Source of the DNA: Herpetosiphon giganteus
Lineage (GTDB): Bacteria; Chloroflexota; Chloroflexia; Chloroflexales; Herpetosiphonaceae
Assembly (NCBI RefSeq): GCF_016907925.1
Contig: NZ_JAFBCZ010000002.1
Location: forward strand, 186,001 to 250,000
Length of the DNA stretch: 64,000 nucleotides
Reading direction: 5' to 3'
Position numbers and translations under genes: made by a program. Shown here piece by piece: positions 25,494 to 35,992 of the stretch (its first letter is position 1; every line of letters starts with the position of its first letter). The notes beneath the pieces are model-generated. The model worked only from the letters and a program-made list of their open reading frames with translations, made no database searches and was not told where the DNA came from.

Positions 25494-25770
25494 CGCAAAG
25501 CCTCCTTAAAATGTATGGGTTGCACGGCGAAATGCCGCCCGAACCCAAAACTGGGGGGCGGCTTGTGCAGAACATGGATTGTAACAAAGCATTTTGCTTC
25601 CCATGATCGGTCTTAAGACGGATGTTGTATGGGCAATGCTGTATTTTAGCCAGCGTGGGTGAGGGCCGGCAAAAAACGTCAAGCATGGAATGTCCATCGT
25701 TGGGTGGTTGCAGCCAAGCCAAGCCTCGATTAAGCTAGCGCTAGTATTGTTCGCTGAGGAGCTTTTGCGT

Positions 25771-26808
25771 ATGAGCCTCGCCCTAATTTCACACGATCAT
25801 TACCTTGACCACGACCAGCCTGAACACCCCGAAAATGCCAATCGTTTGCGGGCGATTCATGCGCTGCTCGCTGCTGATTACGATTTACAACAGCATTTGA
25901 CGAAGCTTGAACCACGTCATGCCAGCGCCGCCGAGATTGAGGCGGTGCATGTGCCAAGCCATTTGCCAAGCCTGCAACGGATGGGCCAATTTGGCGATTG
26001 GGCTGATCCGGAGACCTATATTTTGCCAGATTCGGTCGAGATTGCCCAACTTGCTGCTGGTGGTTCGATTGTTGCGACCGATGCGGTGTTAAGCGGTCGC
26101 CACCCCAATGCCTTTGCCTTGGTGCGCCCGCCAGGCCACCACGCCACCGCTGATCAGGCTATGGGCTTTTGTTTATTCAATAATGCTGCAATTGCCGCCG
26201 CCTTTGCCCAACGCGAATATGGCCTCAAACGGGTGGCAATTTTGGATTGGGATGTACATCATGGCAATGGCACCCAAGATATTTTCTATACCAACCCCGA
26301 TGTGCTGTATATCTCAACTCATGGCTGGCCGCTTTGGCCTGGCTCCGGCCATTGGAAGGAGATGGGCGAAAAAGCGGGCTTGGGCACGACGCTCAATCTG
26401 CCGTTGCGCCCATTGACTGGCGATATGGGCTTTAATCTGATTTTCGAGCACACAATTGCGCCAGCAATTCGGCGCTTCGAGCCAGAATTATTGATCATCT
26501 CAGCAGGCTATGATGCCCATGTGTATGACCCATTGGGTAACTTGGCGCTCTCGACTGGTGGTTATGCCCAGCTCGCTGCCATCGTGTATAATTTAGCCGC
26601 CGAGTGTTGCGACGGACGCTTGGTGGGCTTGCTTGAGGGTGGTTACAACCTCGAAGCCCTTGCTCAAAGCCTCAATGCAACGCTGCAAACCTGGGTTTCT
26701 GGTCGGCCTGCCCCTGCCTTTAATCAAGAAGTCAGTCACACCCCAGAACCAGATGTGATGTGGTTAATCGAGCATTTGCGCCGCGAACATCCACTTTTAA
26801 AAGGATGA
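25771..26808 (+). CDS. Histone-deacetylase-superfamily amidohydrolase (class II type)
   Basis: 345-residue zinc enzyme of the arginase/deacetylase fold, predicted to remove acyl groups from acetylated amines such as polyamines or acetyl-lysine. RPPGHHATADQAMGFCLFNN holds the catalytic His-His pair, LDWDVHHGNGTQDIFY the zinc Asp/His, SAGYDAH the second zinc Asp, and LEGGYNL the terminal loop. ATG 25771 follows GAGGAG; 27 in-frame residues upstream are discounted. Alone between two gaps, divergent from the Hsp70-like gene. Confidence 0.92.
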   Translation: MSLALISHDHYLDHDQPEHPENANRLRAIHALLAADYDLQQHLTKLEPRHASAAEIEAVHVPSHLPSLQRMGQFGDWADPETYILPDSVEIAQLAAGGSIVATDAVLSGRHPNAFALVRPPGHHATADQAMGFCLFNNAAIAAAFAQREYGLKRVAILDWDVHHGNGTQDIFYTNPDVLYISTHGWPLWPGSGHWKEMGEKAGLGTTLNLPLRPLTGDMGFNLIFEHTIAPAIRRFEPELLIISAGYDAHVYDPLGNLALSTGGYAQLAAIVYNLAAECCDGRLVGLLEGGYNLEALAQSLNATLQTWVSGRPAPAFNQEVSHTPEPDVMWLIEHLRREHPLLKG

Positions 26809-26846
26809 AGTATGAGGGATGAGGGATGAAGAGCATAGAACATAGA

Positions 26847-27017
26847 TGTACTAGTTCATTGGATTAACGACGGTTTGCCCCTCACCCCCTAGCCCCCTAG
26901 CTCGCCCGCGGGCGAGGGGGAACCACGAGACCAGCGCTCCCCTCGCCCGCGTTCAGTGGGAGCGGGGCTGGGGGTGAGGGAATGATCCTGGTTGCCAATC
27001 CAATCAACCATTATACA
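26847..27017 (+). mobile_element. Palindromic GC-rich element, copy 3 (MITE-like, 171 bp)
   Basis: Starts TGTACTAGTTCATTGGATTA and ends AATCCAATCAACCATTATACA, so the ends are inverted repeats. The inner arms (GCCCCTCACCCCCTAGCCCC and GGGGCTGGGGGTGAGGG) match the copy at 15757. It is flanked on both sides by TAGAACATAG repeats, consistent with insertion into one repeat run. The rest of the 351-base gap (26809-26846 and 27018-27159) is AAGGATGAA, GAACATAGA and AGCCTATAGCC phrases. Confidence 0.75.
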
Positions 27018-27159
27018 TAGAACATAGAGCATAGGACTGGGAACTGACAATAAGCTATTGGCACTTGGCTATCGGAGATTGATTGGGATTTCAAATTAGC
27101 CTATAGCCAAAAGCCTATAGCCCATAGCCTATCCCCTCAAATACCTACAAGGACAATCA

Positions 27160-27789
27160 ATGATTGCAGTGATCAATTATGGGGCTGGCAACTTGCCAAA
27201 TGCCGTGCGCGCCTTGGAATATGTGCAAGCTCCAATCGAAGTTGTGACTGATCCGGCGGCGGTGTTGGCCGCCGATGCTGTCGTGTTGCCCGGGGTTGGC
27301 GCGACCGCCGATACCATGCGCTCGTTGCGCGAAATGGGCATGGATGCGGCGATTCGCGCGGTAATCGCCCGTGGCACGCCATTTTTGGGCATTTGTGTTG
27401 GCATGCAAGTGCTGGCCGAGCAAAGCGAAGAATTTGGCTTGCATGAATGTCTTGGTTTGGTGCCAGGCACAATTCGCCGTTTCGATCAAGGCCTCAAAGT
27501 GCCGCAAATTGGCTGGAATAGCGTGCAGCACGATGGCAGCGCCTTGTGGGATGGGATTCCCAATGGTGCTGAATTCTATTTTGTCCATTCCTACTACTTG
27601 GCAACCAATGACCCTACTTTAGTTGCTGGGCACACCGAGTATGGGCTGAATTTTCCAGCGGCGATTGCCCGCGATAATATTACTGCCGTGCAATTCCACC
27701 CCGAAAAAAGCGGCCAATGGGGCCTCAAATTATTGGGGAATTGGGTGCAGGGGGCAGTAGTCAGGGGTCAGGGATCAGCACAGCATTAA
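27160..27789 (+). CDS. hisH: Imidazole glycerol phosphate synthase, glutaminase subunit HisH
   Basis: 209-residue class I glutamine amidotransferase that feeds ammonia to HisF in histidine synthesis. [15 protein letters not shown] opens the domain; the catalytic Cys lies in [11 protein letters not shown], and His/Glu in [12 protein letters not shown]. The final residues ([11 protein letters not shown]) go beyond the natural end and are encoded by GTCAGGGGTCAGGGATCAG, an intergenic-type repeat. First gene of the hisH-hisA-coiled-coil-hisF unit. Confidence 0.97.
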   Translation: MIAVINYGAGNLPNAVRALEYVQAPIEVVTDPAAVLAADAVVLPGVGATADTMRSLREMGMDAAIRAVIARGTPFLGICVGMQVLAEQSEEFGLHECLGLVPGTIRRFDQGLKVPQIGWNSVQHDGSALWDGIPNGAEFYFVHSYYLATNDPTLVAGHTEYGLNFPAAIARDNITAVQFHPEKSGQWGLKLLGNWVQGAVVRGQGSAQH

Positions 27790-27879
27790 AGATATTTATG
27801 ATTAAGTCAGTGAAATAATATTATGGCAGGGGTTCCTAATACCTTATCCCCAACCCCTGGCCCCTACTTTAGGAGCACC

Positions 27880-28602
27880 ATGCAATTAATACCAGCAATC
27901 GATTTGCGCGATGGCCGCTGCGTGCGGCTTGTGCAAGGTGATTTTGAGCAAACAACGGTTTATGGCGACGATCCGGTGGCGGTCGCGCAACAATGGGAAG
28001 CAGCAGGCGCAAGCCGGATTCACATTGTCGATCTTGATGGAGCTAAGGCTGGCCGCCCAACCCAAACCAGCACGATTGCCGCAATTACCAAAGCGGTTGG
28101 TGTGCCGGTGCAGCTTGGCGGTGGCCTGCGCGATGCAGCCAGCGTTGCCGCTGCCTTTGAGCTTGGCATAAGCGATGTGATTTTGGGTACAGTGGCGGTG
28201 CGCAACCCAGAATTGGTTGCTGAATTGGTCGGCCAATATGGCAAGGCAATTACAATTGGCATCGATGCCCGCAATGGCGTGGTTGCGACCGAAGGTTGGC
28301 TGGCAAGCAGCCGCCAGCGCGCCACCGAGCTAGCCGAACAAATGGCCCAACTCGGAGTTGCGCGGATCATCTATACTGATATTAGCCGTGATGGCACCTT
28401 GAGCGAACCAAATTATGCGCAAACTGCCGCGTTGGTAACGCCCGCTGGCCCAGCAATTGTGGCTTCTGGCGGTATTGCTCGCGTCGAACATTTGGCGCGC
28501 TTGGCTGAGCTTGGCATTAGCGGGGCAATTATCGGCACGGCACTTTATACAGGCCATATTGATTTGGCCTCGGCAATTCAAACGATTGAACACGGAGGCT
28601 AA
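27880..28602 (+). CDS. hisA: ProFAR isomerase HisA
   Basis: 240-residue TIM-barrel enzyme isomerising the ProFAR intermediate of histidine synthesis. Start ATG 27880 ([20 protein letters not shown]) just after AGGAG; an in-frame ATG 57 bases upstream lies in GGCCCC-type repeat. The first catalytic Asp is in PAIDLRDG, the second in [11 protein letters not shown], and phosphate-binding loops read LGGGLRD and ASGGI. Two bases separate its stop from the coiled-coil gene. Confidence 0.97.
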   Translation: MQLIPAIDLRDGRCVRLVQGDFEQTTVYGDDPVAVAQQWEAAGASRIHIVDLDGAKAGRPTQTSTIAAITKAVGVPVQLGGGLRDAASVAAAFELGISDVILGTVAVRNPELVAELVGQYGKAITIGIDARNGVVATEGWLASSRQRATELAEQMAQLGVARIIYTDISRDGTLSEPNYAQTAALVTPAGPAIVASGGIARVEHLARLAELGISGAIIGTALYTGHIDLASAIQTIEHGG

Positions 28603-28604
28603 AC

Positions 28605-29702
28605 GTGTCATCATCGAAACAAGATATTACCGCTCGCTATGAAGAGGAGCGTTTACGCGCCCAAGAGCAATCGCAATTGCTCTATTTGCAGAATCAAATC
28701 GATGAATTGCGTCGTCAAATCAAAGACGTAAATGGTAAATACGCGTGGTCAACCGAGCAATCGCGCAAATCTGAAGCGGTGGTGGCCCAATTGCAAGGTA
28801 TGATCGAGCGCCAAGCCCAAGAGCAAGCCCAAACCCTCGAAAGCTATCGGCGTGAATTAACCACCTTGCGCAAGGAAATTGCCAACAGCACCGTGCGCAT
28901 GGACGATGGAGTTAAGCCAATTCGCGATATTCAGCTTTCGTTGGCCCAACAGCAAGAACATCGCAAACAAGATTTGCAAACCTCACAAAGCTGGTTTGCC
29001 CGCATTGAATTGCTCGAACAACGCATGAGCGATTTCGAAGCCCGCATCCGTGAGCAAAACGATCAGCATCGCTCACTCGGTGGCCAGCTTGAACAGTTGC
29101 GCGCTGTCGATGCTGAAACCGTGCAAGATATGCGCAAACTCAGCGAAGATGTGCAGATCGAAAAGCAGCAAATGCGTCGCCAAGCAGTCGAAACCCAACA
29201 GATGGTGATCGACATTGGCGAAGGGATTCGCGAGTTGCGTTCGCGCTTCGAGCGGCTTGAGGATTTGCAAAAAGGTGTCGAAGCTCAAATTGAGCCATTG
29301 CCTGAGCAGATTGAGGTTGTGCGCGCCCAATTGCCCGATATGATCGCCGAAATCAAGCGCATCGAGCGGGTCAGCACCGAACGCTTCTTGATGAACCAAG
29401 AGCGCTTGGAAGAGTTGCGTGGTCAACATAACGAGCAGCTTGATGAATTGCGTTCGGTTGATGAAATTCATCTGCGCCAAATTATGGGTTCGTTAGAGCG
29501 GATTGATACTTGGTGTCATGAGTACGAATCGAAGCTCAGCCGCACCCAAAACCGCCTCGAAGATGTGCAAATTGCCAACTTGAGCCGCATGCAAGATTTG
29601 GAACGGCGCGAAGTGCAAGCGCTCAGCGATGTTGTTTCGGCAATTCAAGGCCGTTTGCAAATTGCCCAAAGCGAAATCTTGGAACGCGGAAGCGAGATCT
29701 AA
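28605..29702 (+). CDS. Coiled-coil protein of unknown function inside the his operon
   Basis: 365 residues, almost entirely alpha-helical heptads rich in Glu, Gln, Arg and Leu ([20 protein letters not shown] onward), with no signal peptide, membrane helix or enzymatic motif. GTG start after GGAGG at the hisA end. It sits 2 bases after hisA and 2 before hisF, so it must be co-transcribed. Not a known histidine enzyme. It could be a structural or tethering protein; function unknown. Confidence 0.85.
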   Translation: MSSSKQDITARYEEERLRAQEQSQLLYLQNQIDELRRQIKDVNGKYAWSTEQSRKSEAVVAQLQGMIERQAQEQAQTLESYRRELTTLRKEIANSTVRMDDGVKPIRDIQLSLAQQQEHRKQDLQTSQSWFARIELLEQRMSDFEARIREQNDQHRSLGGQLEQLRAVDAETVQDMRKLSEDVQIEKQQMRRQAVETQQMVIDIGEGIRELRSRFERLEDLQKGVEAQIEPLPEQIEVVRAQLPDMIAEIKRIERVSTERFLMNQERLEELRGQHNEQLDELRSVDEIHLRQIMGSLERIDTWCHEYESKLSRTQNRLEDVQIANLSRMQDLERREVQALSDVVSAIQGRLQIAQSEILERGSEI

Positions 29703-29704
29703 GT

Positions 29705-30496
29705 ATGTTGACCCGTCGAATTATTCCTTGTTTGGATGTGAAGGCTGGGCGCGTGGTCAAAGGCATTAGCTTTCTCAACCATCGCGATGCTGGCGACCCA
29801 GTGCAATTGGCGGCCTTCTACAACGAATCGGGTGCTGATGAATTGGTGTTTTACGATATTACTGCTTCATCCGATGAGCGCAATATTATGGTCGAGGTGG
29901 TGGAGAACGTCGCACGCCAAGTGTTTATTCCCTTGACGGTTGGTGGCGGCATTCGTACCGTCGATGATATGTATCGCATGCTGCGGGCTGGCGCTGATAA
30001 AGTTTCAATTAATACCGCTGCTGTGCTCAACCCGCAATTAATCGAAGATGGAGCCAAGCGCTTTGGCTCGCAATGTATTGTGCTTTCGATGGATGCCCGT
30101 CGGATCAACGAGCCAGGCCAGCCCAGCCAATGGAATGTCTTCACCCACACTGGCCGCGATCCACGGCCAACGGGCTTGGATGCAATTGAATGGGCCAAAC
30201 GAGTGGTCGATTTGGGCGCAGGCGAGTTGGTGATCAACAGCATGGATGCTGATGGCACTGGCGCTGGCTACGATAACGAATTGCTAGCGGCGATTAGTGC
30301 TCAAGTTGGCGTGCCAGTAATTGCCTCTGGTGGCGCTGGCAAGCCCGAACATTTGCTGGCTGCGCTGCACGAAGGCCAAGCAGATGCAGTGTTGGCAGCC
30401 TCGATCTTCCACTTTGGCACCTATACCGTTGAGGCGGTCAAGGAATATCTGGCAAATCAGGGAATTCCGATGCGCCGCACCCCGAGGCCATTATGA
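29705..30496 (+). CDS. hisF: Imidazole glycerol phosphate synthase, cyclase subunit HisF
   Basis: 263-residue TIM-barrel partner of HisH; it combines PRFAR with ammonia to give imidazole glycerol phosphate and [17 protein letters not shown] and [13 protein letters not shown] carry the two catalytic Asp residues, and GGGIRTVDD and [10 protein letters not shown] bind phosphates. The last bases overlap moaD by 4 (ATGA), linking histidine and molybdopterin genes in one transcript. Confidence 0.97.
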   Translation: MLTRRIIPCLDVKAGRVVKGISFLNHRDAGDPVQLAAFYNESGADELVFYDITASSDERNIMVEVVENVARQVFIPLTVGGGIRTVDDMYRMLRAGADKVSINTAAVLNPQLIEDGAKRFGSQCIVLSMDARRINEPGQPSQWNVFTHTGRDPRPTGLDAIEWAKRVVDLGAGELVINSMDADGTGAGYDNELLAAISAQVGVPVIASGGAGKPEHLLAALHEGQADAVLAASIFHFGTYTVEAVKEYLANQGIPMRRTPRPL

Positions 30497-30732
30497 TCAT
30501 CACCATTCGTTTCTTTGCTGGCTTGCGCGAAGCCCTCAACCAAAGCAGCTTAAGCTTGGAGTTGGCTGAAAATGCCACGGTTGGCACGGTGCTGCAACGC
30601 TTGGCTGAGCTATATCCAAACTTGCCCTTGACTGGCTTGGCCTATGCGATCAATCGCCAGTATGTAACGCTGGAGGCAACCTTGAAGCCCAACGATGAAT
30701 TGGCCTTGATTCCGCCAGTTAGTGGAGGCTAA
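30493..30732 (+). CDS. moaD: Molybdopterin synthase sulfur-carrier subunit MoaD
   Basis: 79-residue ubiquitin-fold protein ending in Pro-Pro-Val-Ser-Gly-Gly; the terminal GG is thiocarboxylated to donate sulfur to cyclic pyranopterin. [11 protein letters not shown] opens the fold, and [13 protein letters not shown] is the family C-terminus. Overlaps hisF by 4 bases and is followed immediately by moaE. Activating MoeB/MoaB genes are not in the window. Confidence 0.95.
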   Translation: MIITIRFFAGLREALNQSSLSLELAENATVGTVLQRLAELYPNLPLTGLAYAINRQYVTLEATLKPNDELALIPPVSGG

Positions 30733-30733
30733 G

Positions 30734-31150
30734 GTGCAAGCATTTTTGGTAACCGAAACCGTGTTGCAGGCCGAGCCGTTGCGGGCCTTGGTCGCCGATG
30801 CTGGGCATGGCGCGATTGTGCTGTTTGAAGGCGTGGCGCGCAACAATTTTGGCGGTCGCGCCACCGCCTTTTTGGAATACGAAGCCTACCCCGAAATGGC
30901 CGAGCAGCAATTAGCTTTGTTGGGCCAACAAGCCCAAGCCCAGTTTGGCATCGGCAAAGTGGCAATTCATCATCGAATTGGCGTGTTGCAAATTGGCGAA
31001 ACAGCAGTGCTGATTGCGATTGGCTCAGCTCATCGTGGCGCAGCATTTGCTGCGGTGGCTTGGCTGATGGATCAAATCAAATTGGTGGTGCCAATTTGGA
31101 AATGTGAACATTGGGCCGATGGTTCGCAAGAATGGGTGGGTCAGCGTTGA
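30734..31150 (+). CDS. moaE: Molybdopterin synthase catalytic subunit MoaE
   Basis: 138-residue subunit that with MoaD converts cyclic pyranopterin monophosphate to molybdopterin. GTG start one base after the moaD stop, 5 bases from GGAGG. VLFEGVARNNFGGRATAFLEYEAY, HHRIGVLQIGE and the lysine-bearing C-terminus (DQIKLVVPIWKCEHW) are present. A residue usually Lys or Arg after that WK is Cys. The two family lysines appear kept. Followed 16 bases later by the macroglobulin-like gene. Confidence 0.95.
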   Translation: MQAFLVTETVLQAEPLRALVADAGHGAIVLFEGVARNNFGGRATAFLEYEAYPEMAEQQLALLGQQAQAQFGIGKVAIHHRIGVLQIGETAVLIAIGSAHRGAAFAAVAWLMDQIKLVVPIWKCEHWADGSQEWVGQR

Positions 31151-31166
31151 AGCACTAAGGTGAACT

Positions 31167-34100
31167 ATGCGATTGCTCGAAAAACTAGCACGATGGTGGT
31201 GGCGTTGGTTGCTCACAATACTAACCTTGTTGGGCATGGCGCTGCTTGGCGTGATTGTGGCGAGTATCGCTGGTTGGGTGCCGCAACCAACTGTTCTGCG
31301 CTTAACGCCGTTGGCTGGTAGCCGCGAATTGCCGCCAGCCACGGCCTTGGAATTCAACTTTAACCTGCCGATGGATCGATCGAGCGTTGAAGCTGCGCTG
31401 GTGATTACGCCGCCAGTGCGTGGCCGTTGGCAATGGGAAGGCCGCACCCGTGCACGTTGGCAGCCAGAATTTGGCTGGACCCCAGGCACAACCGTCACCG
31501 TTCAATTGCGGCCAAGCGCACAATCGATGTTGCGCCAAAGCTTGCCAACCACAGTTACAACCCAGTTTGCCGCTGCCCCAGCGCCATTGTTGGTCTTTCG
31601 CTCGCCCTTACCCAATGCCACAATCGCCCCAAATATGCCCATCTTGCTACGTTTCAATCGGGCGATGATTGACTACTCCAGCCAACCCCAGCGCGATTTA
31701 GCTGAACTCAACATCGAGCCAAGTGTTGCGCGCCAAGTGCGTTGGCTTGATGATCGTAGCGTGTTGGTGCAAGCCGAATGGCAGCTCGGCCAGCGCTATC
31801 AACTAAGCTTGCACAATCTCAACGATTTGCTGGGAATTCCGGTGCAAACCAGCGAATGGCAACTCAACGTTAGCGAGCCAAGCCTGATTGCGCCACCAAC
31901 TGCGCAAACTATCGAGACGAATCAAGCGTTGGAGTGGGCTTTTGAAGGCTTGCTTGATTCAGCCACAAGCCAGCAATTAATTGATCGGATTCAATTCACG
32001 CCAGCTCTGAGCGCGACATGGCAAGTGCATTATCAAGCAGAGCCGTTGCCGCAAACTGTCTTGCTTGCTAGGCCAGATGTAGCTTGGCCAGCAGGCCAAA
32101 CCGTAACTACCAGCCTCCAACTGAGCCAGCCAATCAGCCAAGTTTGGCAGGTGCAATCCAAGCTGCAATTGATTGGCTCGGTGCCTGGGCGCGGCGGCAG
32201 TTTGGCGCTTGCCGATTCGTTGCGCCTCTTGTTTAACCAAACGCCTGAGCGCGAGCAGATTGCGGCCCAACTCTCTATCGAGCCTGAAGTGGCCGATTTG
32301 GCGATTAGCATTGTCAATCAACAAGCCCTGATTAGCGCCGCTTGGCAACCAAGCACAAGTTATACGCTGACCTTGGCTGGCTCTGCGCCGCTGAATTTTC
32401 GCACCCAAACTCAAGCCCAACCATTGCAAATCGAAGGCGCTGGCTATTCGTTGTTGCTGCCCACAACGCAGGCTGAATTGCGCTTGAATGGCCGCGAAAC
32501 CAGTCGTCTCACCGCGACCTTGTATCCAATGGATCGGGCGGTTTTGGCAGCAGCCCTGCAACAACCGCAAACGCCGCTCAATCCACAGCGCTATAATCTA
32601 CAACCGCAACAGCAATGGCAAATTGGCGCAGCGCCTGATCGAACATTAACCATCACACCAACCCAAGGCGCGTTATTATTGCAAATTCAAGCTCCCAATG
32701 CAGAGCTTGTGCAACATGTGCTCATTTGGACACCCTATCGCGCGCAATTGTTGGCAAGCGCCGAGCAAGCCCAAGCCTGGGTGGTTGATTTGGCGAATCG
32801 CCAGCCAGCCGCCGTCGAAAATTTAAGCATTTTGGCTGGAGCGAGCCAACTAGCTACGGGGGCAAGCGATCAGCAAGGGCTTTGGCAAACGCCAATCCGC
32901 GCCAGCAGCGGGCGCTTGGTCTTGCTGGGCGGCGCGCAACAAGCGCCGATTGTAGCCGAAACAATTATTCAGCCACAGCGCCAAGCGCCAAGTTTGAGCA
33001 GTCAACTGATGCTCGAACGCCATAGCTACCAAGCCAACCAACAACTCACGATTATTGGTAGCAGCCAATTTGCTGCTGGATTAGCAACCACGCCAAGTTT
33101 GACGCTCGCTGTGCTCGATCTGAGCGGCCAAGCGATTGCCCCCGAGCAAACCTTTAACTTGACCCAAACCCTGTGGCTGCGCCAAGTGCAGCTTGCAGCC
33201 GAAGTCCCACCTGGCTTGTATCAGGTTCGGCTACGCTACGCCAATCAGGTTTTGGCCAGCCAAACCTTTGTCGTCAACGATCCTGCGCCTAGCTATCAGG
33301 TTGTTTTGCCCGAATTTCAGGCTACCAACGCAATTGTGCCTGCTGAAATTATCAGCGTGCTGCCGCATCAACAGGGTTCGTGGCGCTTGCTCGATCAAAA
33401 CAATCGTCAAATTTCGGCGGGGGTTTGGCAAAGCAACGCCGCTGGGATTGCCCAATTTGATTATCAACGCAGCCAAGCTTTGCTTGGTGATTATGTGTTG
33501 GCAATTCAGCTTGGCCCGCAAACCAGTTATCATTATCTGCACATTCGCTATGCTGCCGATTTACAAGCCAGCACCAGCCAACAATTGCTCAACCAGAACC
33601 AAGCAGCCAGCATCAGCTTCCAATTGCGTGATCAACAAGGCATGGCTTTGGCCAATCGCAATCTCCAAATCGAAGTGACTGGTGCGACTTCGAGCACCCA
33701 AAGCTTGCGTACCAACGCTGCTGGTGAGGCGATTTGGCGCACAACTGGTTTGCGTTCTGGCCAATGGCTGATTCGGGCAAGTAGCCCAGATGCTGCCAGC
33801 GTGGAAGTGCCGTTATGGGTGCTTGGCGCAGCCAGCGAACAGGCGATTGGCCGTAGCCAAAGCAGCTTAGTTACCGCGACCGATTTAGATCTCGCGCCGC
33901 TGACCAATCAAACTGCCACCAGCGTGCTCGTGAGTTGGTTCGAAGGCAGCACGATTCGCCAGCAGCTTCAGCCGTGGGTCGCAGGCCAGCGCATCGCAAT
34001 TTCGCCAAGCTTGAGCAATACTCAGCAATTGGATGTTGCCTTGGCTTGGCTTGATGGCCAACAACTGCGCAGCAGCAGCAGCCAAATTCCCTTCCAAAGC

Positions 34101-35948
34101 GTTGCGCCGCTTGAGTTGACAATGGTTGTCAGCGGCTCGCAACTAGTGCTAGGCACGCAACGCGCTGGTCAGCCAGTCGCCAGTATGGTTGGTTTGAGTT
34201 TTCAATCAAGCTTCACCACCAGCCTAACCAGCCAGCATCGCCTGATTCGCACTGCGAGCAATGGCCAAGCCTTGCTCGATTTGACGGGCTTTGATGCAGG
34301 CCATATTGAGGCCTTAGCCAGTGATGGCCTGAGCAGCGCCGCAGCCACAACCGTTTTTGGGTCAAGCCCGCCAATCGCTGCCCAATTGCTGCTGCCTGAG
34401 CGATTGCTGCTTGGCGATCAATTAAGTGTCACGGCGCGCTTGAATTTGCTGGCAACGCGCGGCGGAATTCCAAGTATCACGCTTAATTATGATCAAGCCC
34501 AATTTACGGCGCTGGCTGAGCCAACAACTGGCAATAGCAGCCGTATTTATAGCGCGACCCAAGGACTCATTGCCAGCAAACTGGGCACAACCACGCTGAC
34601 CGCGACCTTCGAGGTCAATCAACAAACTCAAATCATCACCAAAAGTTTGGTCATTGAGCCGCCAAGCCAAGTCTTGTTGCGGCAAAGTCGCTTGATCACC
34701 GAGCCAACCGATATTACGTGGCAAGTGCCAACCGCCAACCAAGCAGCCTCAATCGAGCTGGCGATTGCTAGTTTAGCCCAAGCAACCCAAGCCTTGCCCA
34801 GCCAGTTTAATGGCTCTGATCCGCTGAGTTTGGCCGGGCAAATCGCCATGGCGCGCTATGCTACGCAGCCCGCCAACGCAGCGATTGCGCAATTGGCCCA
34901 GCAGCAATTGGCCAATGGCAGTTGGAGCGGGGATGGGCAAAGTGGCGATGTGCAATTAACCGCCTTGATTGTGCAGCTAATCGCCAACGAACAACGCTCG
35001 CCCACGCTTAGCCAACTGATCGATCAGGCAACTCGTTGGTTGGCCTTGGCTAGCCCGCTTGATCCCGATTTGCGTAGCGAAATGTTATTGGCCTTGGCCC
35101 AAAGCAACAAAACTGTCGAAGCCCAAGTCACAACCTTGCTCAAAAATAACCAACTCACTGCGCCCCAACGCTTGCGCCTGATCTATGCCTTGGTGTTGCT
35201 CGATTCGCCCCAAGCTGATCAATATTTGGCTGAAGTGCGCCAAATGTTGAATCAACCCTTGGAGCCAAGCCCTTGGATGAGCCGTACCCGTCAAGCTGCC
35301 ATGATTGGCATCATTTTTGAGCGCAGCCAACCAAGTTCAGCGCTGCGCGCACAGGTGCTGAGCCTGCTTGCTGAGGGCTGGAATGGCACAACCTGGGAAG
35401 ATTTGCCAAGTAGTATCGCGGTTTTTCAGCTTAGCCAACAGGATTTTCCAACCAGAGCGAACTATGCGTTTGGCTTGAATCAAGCAGCCTTGGATGGTTA
35501 TGCTCAGGCGACGCGACTGAGCTTGCCGATTACCCACCAATTGAACCTCCAGATCGAGCCAAATGGGCCAATTTTGTTGGCCAGCCAAGCCAGTTGGCAA
35601 GCTCCTGCACCCCAAGCCCGCTTGCTCCATGCCACGCCAATCGAGCAGTTGGCGTATGGTCAGCAATGGCTTTGGCAAGGCTATTTGGTGCTTGAACGCG
35701 ATGTTGAGTTGTTGCAGCTGCGCTTGGCTGCACCCAACGGAGTGACGTGGCAATTGGGCGCAGCGCCAGGCTTAATCTGGCATGATGGGCAATTCAGTGC
35801 GCCACAGTTACGGGCTGGCATTTATCCTATTCAGCTGTTGGGGGTTGCGCGCCAAACTGGCCAATTTACTTGGCCTGCCGCCCAATTGACGAGCGCTGGC
35901 CAAACGCTAGAGCTTGAGCAAACTGCGCCGCCAGTGCGTATTCGCTGA
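31167..35948 (+). CDS. Very large alpha-2-macroglobulin-like surface protein lacking the thioester
   Basis: 1593 residues. An N-terminal membrane anchor (about 13-35, after WWWRW) is followed by a bacterial Ig-like domain (LEFNFNLPMDRSSVEAALVI) and serial beta-sandwich MG-type domains. A helical domain near 1200-1400 contains QQQLANGSWSGDGQSGDVQL and resembles the alpha/alpha toroid thioester domain. Where bacterial macroglobulins have YGCxEQ, this protein reads PSQFNGSDPLSL near 1211, so no thioester can form. Composition is Gln/Ala/Leu/Ser-rich with very few cysteines. Bacterial homologues trap proteases in the envelope; here the role is unclear. It ends 44 bases before the toroid-protein gene. 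Confidence 0.75.
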   Translation: MRLLEKLARWWWRWLLTILTLLGMALLGVIVASIAGWVPQPTVLRLTPLAGSRELPPATALEFNFNLPMDRSSVEAALVITPPVRGRWQWEGRTRARWQPEFGWTPGTTVTVQLRPSAQSMLRQSLPTTVTTQFAAAPAPLLVFRSPLPNATIAPNMPILLRFNRAMIDYSSQPQRDLAELNIEPSVARQVRWLDDRSVLVQAEWQLGQRYQLSLHNLNDLLGIPVQTSEWQLNVSEPSLIAPPTAQTIETNQALEWAFEGLLDSATSQQLIDRIQFTPALSATWQVHYQAEPLPQTVLLARPDVAWPAGQTVTTSLQLSQPISQVWQVQSKLQLIGSVPGRGGSLALADSLRLLFNQTPEREQIAAQLSIEPEVADLAISIVNQQALISAAWQPSTSYTLTLAGSAPLNFRTQTQAQPLQIEGAGYSLLLPTTQAELRLNGRETSRLTATLYPMDRAVLAAALQQPQTPLNPQRYNLQPQQQWQIGAAPDRTLTITPTQGALLLQIQAPNAELVQHVLIWTPYRAQLLASAEQAQAWVVDLANRQPAAVENLSILAGASQLATGASDQQGLWQTPIRASSGRLVLLGGAQQAPIVAETIIQPQRQAPSLSSQLMLERHSYQANQQLTIIGSSQFAAGLATTPSLTLAVLDLSGQAIAPEQTFNLTQTLWLRQVQLAAEVPPGLYQVRLRYANQVLASQTFVVNDPAPSYQVVLPEFQATNAIVPAEIISVLPHQQGSWRLLDQNNRQISAGVWQSNAAGIAQFDYQRSQALLGDYVLAIQLGPQTSYHYLHIRYAADLQASTSQQLLNQNQAASISFQLRDQQGMALANRNLQIEVTGATSSTQSLRTNAAGEAIWRTTGLRSGQWLIRASSPDAASVEVPLWVLGAASEQAIGRSQSSLVTATDLDLAPLTNQTATSVLVSWFEGSTIRQQLQPWVAGQRIAISPSLSNTQQLDVALAWLDGQQLRSSSSQIPFQSVAPLELTMVVSGSQLVLGTQRAGQPVASMVGLSFQSSFTTSLTSQHRLIRTASNGQALLDLTGFDAGHIEALASDGLSSAAATTVFGSSPPIAAQLLLPERLLLGDQLSVTARLNLLATRGGIPSITLNYDQAQFTALAEPTTGNSSRIYSATQGLIASKLGTTTLTATFEVNQQTQIITKSLVIEPPSQVLLRQSRLITEPTDITWQVPTANQAASIELAIASLAQATQALPSQFNGSDPLSLAGQIAMARYATQPANAAIAQLAQQQLANGSWSGDGQSGDVQLTALIVQLIANEQRSPTLSQLIDQATRWLALASPLDPDLRSEMLLALAQSNKTVEAQVTTLLKNNQLTAPQRLRLIYALVLLDSPQADQYLAEVRQMLNQPLEPSPWMSRTRQAAMIGIIFERSQPSSALRAQVLSLLAEGWNGTTWEDLPSSIAVFQLSQQDFPTRANYAFGLNQAALDGYAQATRLSLPITHQLNLQIEPNGPILLASQASWQAPAPQARLLHATPIEQLAYGQQWLWQGYLVLERDVELLQLRLAAPNGVTWQLGAAPGLIWHDGQFSAPQLRAGIYPIQLLGVARQTGQFTWPAAQLTSAGQTLELEQTAPPVRIR

Positions 35949-35992
35949 TGGTACAATAGCGCTATCTTTATTTTCAGAATTAAGGCACAGCA

